Positions 1 through 8,000 of a stretch of 64,000 nt of DNA are shown in pieces (the stretch's first letter is position 1; each line of letters opens with the position of its first letter). Below the pieces are notes generated by a model that had not been told where the DNA came from, searched no databases, and saw only the letters and a list, made by a program, of their open reading frames with translations. Source of the DNA: Variovorax sp. V213 (lineage in GTDB: Bacteria > Pseudomonadota > Gammaproteobacteria > Burkholderiales > Burkholderiaceae_C); NCBI RefSeq assembly GCF_041154455.1, contig NZ_AP028664.1, positions 1,737,001 to 1,801,000 of the forward strand, written 5' to 3'. The translations under genes and the position numbers were made by a program.

Positions 1-1
1 C

Positions 2-3000
2 AACTACAGCCACCACCTGGTCACCCGCTACACCGACCGCACCGGCCGCGGCATGAACCTCGAGTACAACGGCACCGGCGCCGATGCCAAGGCCGTGCGC
101 GAGTGGTCCGACGACGGCAGCTTTGCGCTGTCGCTCGAATGGGACGAAAACATCCGCCTGACCTACGTGACCGATGCGCTGGGCGGCGAGACCTGGTACT
201 ACCACGACATTGAGGGCTACACCTACCGCATCATCCACCCCGACAAGCTGGAGGAATGGTTCTTCCGCGACGATGCGAAGAACGTCACCCGCCACGTGCA
301 TACGGACGGGACCACCGACGACTACACCTACGACGAAGACGGCAACCTGCAGGCGCACACCAGGGCGGACGGCAGCCGCATCCACTTCGAGTACGACAAC
401 CAGCACCGCCTCACAGGCATCCGGGACGCCGAAGGCGGCGTGTGGAAGCGCGGCTACGACGCACAGGGCCACCTCACCGAAGAGACCGATCCGCTGGGCC
501 ACAAGACCGAATACGCCTACGACAAGGGCGGGCGGCCCGTGCGCGTGACCGACGCCAAGGGCGGGACGAAGCTGCTGAGCTACACGCCCGGCGGCCTCCT
601 TGCGAGCTTCACCGATTGTTCGGGCAAGACCCGGCGTTGGGAGTACGACAGCCGCGGCCGGGTGATCAAGGCCATCGACGCTGCGGGCCAGACCACGCGC
701 TACCGCTACAGTCCTTCGGGCGAAGGCATCGTGCAGCGTGGCGGCGGCAACTCCCCCGGTCGGCTAGAAGAGATCACCTCGCCCGACGCTACGCGGGAGC
801 ACTTCGTGCACGATGCCGAAGGGCGGCTGCTCGCGCACATCGACGCGCTCGGCCGCAGAAGGCGCTACAGCTACACGCGCGCGGGCCTTGTGTCCGGCCG
901 CACCGACGCCGCAGGCCATTCGCTCAGCTACCAGTGGGATCTGCTCGGCCGGTTGACCGAACTGCAGAACGAGAATGGCAGCCGCTACAGCTTCAGCTAC
1001 GACCCCGTGGGCCGGTTGCTCCAGGAAACCGGCTTCGATCGCAAGACCACGAGCTACCGCTACGAAGAAGGCACAGGCCGGTTGGTGGCGGTAGAAGAGG
1101 GCGCACGCGCGATGCAGCTGCGATCCGATGCGATGGGGCGACTTGTCGAACGCACTGCCGGCGAGGAGACCGAGCGCTTCGCATTCGACGGCAATGGCCG
1201 CATGATCGAGGCCGCCAACCGTAATGCGCGCCTGCAGTGGTTCTACGACCCGGCCGGCAACCTCACGCGTGAGCATCACCATTACATTGCGAACGCGCGC
1301 ACGGCAATCTGGCAGCACCGCTACGACGAGCTCAACCAGCGCGTCGCGACGATTCGCCCTGACGGCCACACCACCCAGTGGCTGACCTACGGGTCTGGGC
1401 ATGTGCACGGCCTCCTGCTCGACGGCGAAGACATTCTGGGGTTCGAACGCGACGACCTTCACCGCGAAGTCTTGCGCGAACAGCACAACGGCCTCAGCCA
1501 ACGGCTGCGCTACGACGCCGGCGGCCGGCTGCTGCAGCAGGACATCGCGCAAACCCGGCCGAGCGCGATCGAGGCGCTGCAACTGCGCCGCAGCTACAGC
1601 TACGACAAGGCTGGCCACCTGATCGCCATCGGCGACAGCCGCCACGGCAACTTCAGCTACCGCTACGACGCCGCTGACCGCCTCGTGGAGGCGAACAGCC
1701 GCCTCGGCCGCGAGGTGTTTGCCTTCGACCCTGCCGGCAACATCGCCAGCCCGGCGATCACCGGGTTCGCGGCCGAGCAAGCCACGGCGCACAAGCTGCT
1801 CGACAACCTGCTGAAGGAATATGCCGGCACCCGCTATCGCTACGACGAGCATGGCAACCTCATCGAGCGCACGCGCAATGGGCGCAAGACCGCCTTTGCA
1901 TGGGATGGATTCGGCCGCATGACCGGTGCCACCGTCGAAGACGGCACCGCCACCACCTTCAGCTACGACCCGATGGGCCGGCGCATAGCCAAGCACGCCC
2001 ACGATGCCGTGACGCTGTTCGGTTGGGACGGCGACACACTGGCTTTCGAAAGCACCCAGACCTTCGCGGGTGCGCAAGAGCAGCAAGGCCGGGGCTGGAG
2101 CGTGCACTACATCCATGAGCGAAACTCTTTCGTGCCGCTGGCGCAGGTGCGCCAGGCCCAGGCCATTGCCTTGAGCAAGACGCCCGACGTGAAGGCGTTG
2201 ATGGCAGCCAACGGCGGTGCCTACGACATCGAGCAAGACCCGCTCTGGAACGGCGAAGAGCAACCCGAGCCCGAAGGCTTCACCCGGGACGAGATCGCCT
2301 TCTACCAATGCGACCATCTTGGCACGCCGCACGAACTCACCGACCACGAAGGTCGCGTGGCATGGTCCGCCCGGTACAAGGCCTGGGGCGAGGCGCGCGA
2401 AGCCATCAGCGAGGCCGGGCGGCGCGCGGGCCTTGCGAACCCGATCCGCTTTCAGGGCCAGTATTTCGATGCCGAAACTGGCCTGCACTACAACCGCCAC
2501 CGTTACTACGACCCGGCCAGCGGCCGCTACGTGTCGCGCGATCCGCTGGGCTTGGCGGGCGGGCGCAATCTGCATGTGTACGCGGGCAACAACCCGGTGC
2601 GCGGCATCGACCCGCTGGGGCTGGTGGATATCAACATGTTCCCGCACGACGAGGCGATCCGAAAGTCGGCGGACAACATTCCGAATCCGCCGGGCGGTTT
2701 CACTGTGGGCGGGCACGGCGACTCGAGAGCCATGTGGAACGCCGCACACGACCGCGTGGAGCCCGACCAGCTTGCCGAGAAGATCCGGGCGCACCCGTCG
2801 TACAAGGAGGGGCAGCATGTGGTCTTGATGTCGTGCAATACCGGCAAGGGCGAGGCCCCTTTTGCGCAGCACCTTGCTAATGAGCTCAACGCGCCTGTGA
2901 GTGCGCCGGACAACTTCCTGTGGATCTGGCCGGACGGAAAAACGGTGCCAATGGGTATGACGCCCGACAGAAAGATGGTCCCCTCTGACCCGGGCAAATG

Positions 3001-3022
3001 GCGCACATTCAGGCCACTGTGA
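2..3022 (+). CDS. Rhs-family polymorphic toxin (5' end outside window), tip 1
   Basis: The frame is open from base 2, so the start lies upstream. About 1006 codons are visible. The protein is a chain of YD repeats (motifs such as YDEDGNL, YDPAGNL, YDPMGRR) that in this family builds a hollow shell around a C-terminal toxin. The core closes with the usual RHS hallmark, RYYDPASGRYVSRDPLGLAG, and a second DPLGL at about 2608-2622. The remaining ~132 residues are variable and contain GGHGD and VVLMSCNTGKG, a His/Cys pattern that recurs in tips of secreted toxins. A clan-CD-like peptidase fold is only a guess. Position 1 aligns with 6791 in the second Rhs gene, so about 580 N-terminal residues are missing if the two match throughout. 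Rhs identity is certain; the tip activity is unknown. The downstream Sel1 genes are the natural immunity candidates. Confidence 0.95.
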   Translation, partial: NYSHHLVTRYTDRTGRGMNLEYNGTGADAKAVREWSDDGSFALSLEWDENIRLTYVTDALGGETWYYHDIEGYTYRIIHPDKLEEWFFRDDAKNVTRHVHTDGTTDDYTYDEDGNLQAHTRADGSRIHFEYDNQHRLTGIRDAEGGVWKRGYDAQGHLTEETDPLGHKTEYAYDKGGRPVRVTDAKGGTKLLSYTPGGLLASFTDCSGKTRRWEYDSRGRVIKAIDAAGQTTRYRYSPSGEGIVQRGGGNSPGRLEEITSPDATREHFVHDAEGRLLAHIDALGRRRRYSYTRAGLVSGRTDAAGHSLSYQWDLLGRLTELQNENGSRYSFSYDPVGRLLQETGFDRKTTSYRYEEGTGRLVAVEEGARAMQLRSDAMGRLVERTAGEETERFAFDGNGRMIEAANRNARLQWFYDPAGNLTREHHHYIANARTAIWQHRYDELNQRVATIRPDGHTTQWLTYGSGHVHGLLLDGEDILGFERDDLHREVLREQHNGLSQRLRYDAGGRLLQQDIAQTRPSAIEALQLRRSYSYDKAGHLIAIGDSRHGNFSYRYDAADRLVEANSRLGREVFAFDPAGNIASPAITGFAAEQATAHKLLDNLLKEYAGTRYRYDEHGNLIERTRNGRKTAFAWDGFGRMTGATVEDGTATTFSYDPMGRRIAKHAHDAVTLFGWDGDTLAFESTQTFAGAQEQQGRGWSVHYIHERNSFVPLAQVRQAQAIALSKTPDVKALMAANGGAYDIEQDPLWNGEEQPEPEGFTRDEIAFYQCDHLGTPHELTDHEGRVAWSARYKAWGEAREAISEAGRRAGLANPIRFQGQYFDAETGLHYNRHRYYDPASGRYVSRDPLGLAGGRNLHVYAGNNPVRGIDPLGLVDINMFPHDEAIRKSADNIPNPPGGFTVGGHGDSRAMWNAAHDRVEPDQLAEKIRAHPSYKEGQHVVLMSCNTGKGEAPFAQHLANELNAPVSAPDNFLWIWPDGKTVPMGMTPDRKMVPSDPGKWRTFRPL

Positions 3023-3108
3023 TAAAGCAGATATACGGCAAATTGCTCACTGGGCCAGCGGTGGTTGCGCTGGCATTTTCTCTTTCGCATCTCACGGAGA
3101 GCCATTGC

Positions 3109-4074
3109 ATGGACAACAGTACCCCCCCCTCCGAGGGCCCTACCACCGGCGCTGCGAGTTTCGCATTGACGCTGCAGCAGCAGGCCGAGCTGATGTCGAA
3201 AGCGGAGGCTGGAGATGCCGAAGCCGCATTTCGGCTTTCGGGGTACTACGGATTCGTACGCCAGGATTACGAGCAGGAGCAGCGCTGGCTCACGGTGGCC
3301 GCCAAGAACGGCCATGCGACAGCGCAATACAACCTCGCCTCCGACCTGAGCAGAGGCGGCAAGGACCTCGTCCAGGCCGCGCGCTGGGCCACGGAGGCGC
3401 TCCAGAAAGGCCATGAAAGTGCAGACCGGCTCCTGGGCGCGATCGAGGCGGCACAGTCCGCCATGCTCGCGCCCGAAGAGCAGGCCGCGCTGGCCGCAAA
3501 GGCTGGGGCCGGCGATGCCGACGCGGCGTTCCGGCTTTCGAGGTACTACAACTTCGTGCACAAGGACCGCGCGCAAACACGACGATGGCGCAAGCTCGCG
3601 GCAGAGGGCGGCAATGCGGCGGCGCAATACGATCTTGCCGTCGCCCTGTACATGGACGGCGAGCAACTCGCTGAGGCTGCGCGCTGGGCTGCAGAGGCAC
3701 GCAAGAACGGCGATGCGGATGCAGGCCGGCTGCTGCGGGAGATCGAGGCGCTGCAGTCCGCCTCACTTACACCCAAAGAAGAAGCCGCGCTGGTCACGAA
3801 GGCCGAGGCCGGCGATGCCGAGGCCGCGTTCCGGCTTTCGAAGTACCACCACTTCGTGCACCAGGACGGCCGGGTGCGGGGGCGGCGTTGGCTTGTCCGG
3901 GCAGCCGAGGGCGGCCAGACGACGGCGCAGTACGACCTTGCCGTGGTCCTGCAATTGGACGGCGGCTCCCTGGCTCAAGCCATGCGCTGGGCCGCGCAGG
4001 CACGCAGCAACGGCGATGCGGATGCGGAACGGCTGCTACAGAGAATTGAAGCCATGCGCTCCGGAAGCCGCTGA
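3109..4074 (+). CDS. Sel1-like repeat protein, three 100-residue units; candidate immunity to Rhs tip 1
   Basis: A 321-residue protein made of three tandem units of exactly 100 residues (300 bp). The shared sequence AFRLS ends at bases 3240, 3540 and 3840. Each unit holds paired helical repeats of the Sel1/TPR kind, with motifs KAEAGDAEAAFRLS, AAQYDLAVALYMDG and AARWAAEARKNGDADAGRLL. No signal peptide is seen from the chosen ATG at 3109, which has GGAGA eight bases upstream; an upstream in-frame start at 2998 would overlap the Rhs gene and lacks such a site. The gene sits 86 bp behind the Rhs stop, where immunity genes normally lie. Sel1 proteins are adaptor scaffolds, so the immunity role is inference from position. 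Confidence 0.85.
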   Translation: MDNSTPPSEGPTTGAASFALTLQQQAELMSKAEAGDAEAAFRLSGYYGFVRQDYEQEQRWLTVAAKNGHATAQYNLASDLSRGGKDLVQAARWATEALQKGHESADRLLGAIEAAQSAMLAPEEQAALAAKAGAGDADAAFRLSRYYNFVHKDRAQTRRWRKLAAEGGNAAAQYDLAVALYMDGEQLAEAARWAAEARKNGDADAGRLLREIEALQSASLTPKEEAALVTKAEAGDAEAAFRLSKYHHFVHQDGRVRGRRWLVRAAEGGQTTAQYDLAVVLQLDGGSLAQAMRWAAQARSNGDADAERLLQRIEAMRSGSR

Positions 4075-4147
4075 GCACCCACCGATGACACGCCCGGCTT
4101 TGCCCGCACCGTTCTTGTCTCTTTCATATGCAATGGAGAACAGTCAT

Positions 4148-4534
4148 ATGGACCGCGACGCTCCCGGATCGACCTCGTCTCTCTCGCCCATCTCGGGCGC
4201 TCAGAGCTTTGCGCTCACTGACGAGCAGCGCATTGCGCTGGCCGCAAAGGCCGAGGCCGGCAACCCCGAGTCTGCCTTTCGCCTCTCGCTGTACTACACC
4301 TTCACCTTCTCCGACGCCGAACAGGCCATGCACTGGCTGTCGATGGCGGCCAAGGGCGGCCATGGCATTGCGCAGCACAATCTCGCCTACGACCTGTACA
4401 TGGATGGCACGGACCTCGAAAAGGCCGCGTACTGGGCTGCGGAGGCGCAGAAAAACGGCAATGTCGAAGCCGGCTGGCTGCTAATGGAAATCGAGACTGC
4501 GAAGGTCGTTTCCGGGTGGAGCCCGCTGACATGA
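4148..4534 (+). CDS. Short Sel1-like repeat protein, paralogue of the preceding gene
   Basis: A 128-residue protein with one copy of the 100-residue unit found three times in the gene before it (KAEAGNPESAFRLS, AQHNLAYDLYMDGTDLEKAAYWAAEAQKNG). The start at 4148 has GGAGAA seven bases upstream and mirrors the start context of the upstream paralogue (GGAGA, spacer, ATGGAC), so the two arose by duplication. An ATG at 4133 is an alternative. Its stop overlaps the next start (ATGA at 4531), which implies translational coupling to the pentapeptide gene. Function is unknown; it may be a spare immunity gene or an adaptor. Confidence 0.8.
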   Translation: MDRDAPGSTSSLSPISGAQSFALTDEQRIALAAKAEAGNPESAFRLSLYYTFTFSDAEQAMHWLSMAAKGGHGIAQHNLAYDLYMDGTDLEKAAYWAAEAQKNGNVEAGWLLMEIETAKVVSGWSPLT

Positions 4535-5025
4535 GCTCGCAGTTGATCATCCTTGCCCACGACATGTGGCGCAAGGGCGCAGGCGGAGCGCCGGCTGGCC
4601 TGGTCGGACAAGCCGACAGCTTCGCCTACGCGGGGCTCGATCTGGGCCTGGCGCAGTTCGCCGGCTCGACTTTCGCGGGCACCAGCTTCACTGGCACCAG
4701 TTTCAAGCAGGCGGGCTGGAGCGCCTGCCAGTTCACGGGCTGCAACTTCACGCAGTGCGACTTCAGCGGCATAGCGATTACCGGTTGCACCTTCGTCAAC
4801 TGCAGCTTCAGGCGCGCGAACTTCGACGGCGGCAGCATCGGTGCCAGCACCTTCACGCAGTGCCGGTGGGACGACATCAGCTTCGCGCGCGGCCGGTGGA
4901 ACGACGTCGGCGTGCTGAACTGCAGCGGCACCGTGGTGCATGCGCAGGGCCTGCAAGGACGCAGCGTGGACTTCTCGAACAGCACGTTCGAACAGCTGGA
5001 GTTCCAGGGCGCGAACATCAACTGA
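4531..5025 (+). CDS. Pentapeptide-repeat protein
   Basis: A 164-residue protein composed mostly of five-residue repeats centred on F or L, such as FAGTS, FTGTS, CNFTQ, CDFSG, CSFRR and ANFDG. In this family they fold as a right-handed quadrilateral beta helix. No signal peptide or membrane segment is seen. The start at 4531 overlaps the upstream stop by ATGA; a GTG at 4516 is possible. It ends 14 bases before the second Rhs gene, so the pair is very likely co-transcribed. Pentapeptide proteins often accompany type VI secretion Rhs/PAAR genes, and a loading or adaptor role is the likeliest reading. A damaged copy of its 3' part occurs at about 10171-10220. Confidence 0.85.
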   Translation: MSSQLIILAHDMWRKGAGGAPAGLVGQADSFAYAGLDLGLAQFAGSTFAGTSFTGTSFKQAGWSACQFTGCNFTQCDFSGIAITGCTFVNCSFRRANFDGGSIGASTFTQCRWDDISFARGRWNDVGVLNCSGTVVHAQGLQGRSVDFSNSTFEQLEFQGANIN

Positions 5026-5039
5026 CAGGGAACAGATAA

Positions 5040-8000
5040 ATGGCAGGGACGGACGAAAGCAAGGCGCCGGTGCAGCGCGAACCGCAGACGGCAGTGGCGC
5101 CGCTGAACACCATCGTCGATGAAGACGTCGCTGCGGCCAGCAAGGCGGTGGACGACTGGCTGCGTTCGTTCACGGGCGGCTATGTGACGCTCGAGCGCCT
5201 GACCATGGTGCTGGGCAGCCTGCCCATCGTCGGCAACATCATGGCGCTGGTGGACGTGTTTCTGGACCTCATCAACATCGTCGAGAAGAAGGCCAAGGAC
5301 AGCGTTGGCGCGTTCCTGAACTGGGTCAGCCTGGGCATCAACCTGATCGGGCTGATTCCAGCGCCACCGACCATGGCGGCGGCCCGCATGAGCCTGCGGC
5401 CCACGCTGCACCTGGTGCGCCAGCAGCTGAAGACCGCCACTTCCAATCTGGGCGAAGCGATCATCACCACGCTGGTGGGGCACCTGAACGCCACCATCGT
5501 CGGCGAATTGGAAACCTTCATCGACAAGGCCATCGGGCTGCTTGGCGAGATGCTGAAAGGCTGCGCGAACCTGGCCGACGACATCGTGGACAACCTGGTC
5601 GACATCCTGAACCGCGTGCTCGGAAAGAAGGACCTGTTCAGCGTCGGTACGCCGCCGGTGCCCGAATCCAAGGTGTATGACCCGAACACCGAGAGTACCT
5701 GGAGCCGCATGTGGGGCAGCGCGGTGCGCTACTCGAAGCAGTCAGCCAACTACGTGGCAAAGAAGGCTACCGACTACCTGCCGGAGAGCGTGGCGGGACG
5801 GGTCAATGGCGTGATCCAAAGCTTGTTGGATTTCAAGATCAGCTTCCGCGCGCAGCTCGTGAAGCTGGCGGACAAGGAAGCGCAGGCCAGCATCATGTGG
5901 CTGCTGCACAAGCTGCTGGAGGCCATCAAGCGAAAGAAGGGGCGGCGCGCGGCCATTGTGCCGCCGCGTTCAGGCGCGGTGTCGGAGCAGGACAGGCCGG
6001 GGAACCAGCTGGGGCATATCAACAAGCAGGCCGCAGGACAGAACGATCCCAAGGCTTGCAAGAACTGCCCCGGAGTTTCAAGCACTCCAAATTCCATCAG
6101 CTTCGTAACGGGCAGCGAGAGCTTCACGCACACCGATTTTTCGCTGGCGGCGCCGCTGCCCATCGAATGGGCGCGCACCTATCGCAGCGACCTCGACGCC
6201 TACGACCGGGGCAGCCTGGGTGCGCGCTGGCTCACGCGCTACAGCATGCGCGTGGACCTTGCCACGCCGGCCAAGGGCCGGCGCCAGGGGAAGCCCAGCC
6301 TCGTCTACCACGGCGACGATGGCCGCAGCCATGCCTATCCGCTGCTGGCCCCGGGCCAGGCACACCGCGATGCCATTGAAGAAATAACGCTCACGCGGCT
6401 CAGCGAAACCTTGTTGACGCTGGACTTCGGCAAACCGTTGCCCATCGGCGAGCAAGCCGAATGGCGCGAAATCTATGAACTTGTCGAACTGCGCGGTCAG
6501 CGGCATTTCCGGCTCGTGAGCTTGCAAACCAAGGATGGCGCCGCCATCGGCCTGCGCTACGACCACGTGATCGCATCCACCGGCGAACAGGTGTTGAGCG
6601 ACATCGTCAGCAAGCAGGGCGATGTCGTCATGGCGCATGTAGGCACGCAGCCCGATGCGCAGACGGGCCTCATCCAGTCGCTGTGGGAGCTGAAAGACGG
6701 CCAGGTCGTTCGCCAGCTGGCCGCCTACACGCACGATGCCGATCGCGACCTGGTCGCGGCACAGGACGAGAACGGCGCGAGCTGGAGCTACAGCTACTCG
6801 CACCACCTGATCACCCGCTACACCGATCGCACCGGCCGCGGCATGAACTTGGAGTACAACGGCACCGGTGCCGACGCCAAGGCCGTGCGCGAATGGTCCG
6901 ACGACGGCAGCTTTGCGACCACGCTCGAGTGGGACCCAAACATCCGTCTGACCTACGTCACCGATGCGCAGGGCGGCGAGACCTGGTACTACTACGACAT
7001 CCGGGGCTACACCTACCGCATCATCCATCCGGACAAGCTGGAGGAGTGGTTCTTCCGCGACGACGCGAAGAACGTCACGCGCCACGTGCACACCGACGGC
7101 AGCACCGACGACTACGCTTACGACCAAGACGGCAACCTGCAGACGCACACGCGCGCCGACGGCAGCCGTGTGCATTTTGAATACGACAAGCTGCACCGCC
7201 TCACCGGCCTGCGCGATGCCGAGGGCGGCGTATGGAAGCGCGACTACGACGCGCAAGGCCACCTCACTGAAGAGATCGACCCGCTGGGCCACAAGACCGA
7301 GTACGCCTACGACAAGGCCGGGCGGCCGGTGCGCATCACCGATGCGAAGGGCGGCGTCAAGGTACTCGCCTACGCACCGTCGGGCCAGCTCGCGAGCTAC
7401 ACCGATTGCTCCGCCAAGACCAGCCGGTGGGAGTACGACGAACGTGGCCGCCTCGCCAAAGCTGTCGACGCCGCCGGCAGCACCATCATCTATCGCTACG
7501 CAGCCGGGCAGCTCGAAGAAATCGTGCTGCCCGACGAAACGAGCGAGCATTTCACGCACGACGCCGAAGGGCGCTTGCTCGCGCACGCCGACGCCCTCGG
7601 CCGGCGCACGCGCTACAGCTACACGCGCGCGGGTCTCATCGAGGGGCGCACCGACGCGGCCGGCCGCTCGCTCAAGTACCACTGGGACCTGCTGGGCCGC
7701 CTCACCGAGCTGCAGAACGAAAACGGCAGCCACTACAACTTTCGCTACGACCCAGTGGGCCGCCTGATCGAAGAAACCGGCTTCGACCGCAAGACCACCG
7801 AGTACCTCCACGAAGCAACCACCGGCAAGCTCTCCGAAGTGATCGAGGCCGGCCGCACGACGCAACTGCAGTTCGATGCGCTGGGCCGCCTTGTCGAGCG
7901 CAACGCCAGCGAGGGCCAGTGCGAGCGCTTTGCCTACGACCGCAACGGCCGCCTGCTGGAGGCCGCCAATCGCGACGCGCGGCTGCAGTGGTTCTACGAC

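Noticed and set aside
764..2872. 702-codon open frame on the minus strand within the first Rhs gene
   Set aside because: It is antisense to a clear Rhs core; high GC leaves long empty frames opposite real genes, and the product has no domain.
3140..4070. 300-bp periodic repeats considered as a CRISPR or non-coding tandem array
   Set aside because: The repeats are in frame, encode Sel1 units and have no short spacers.
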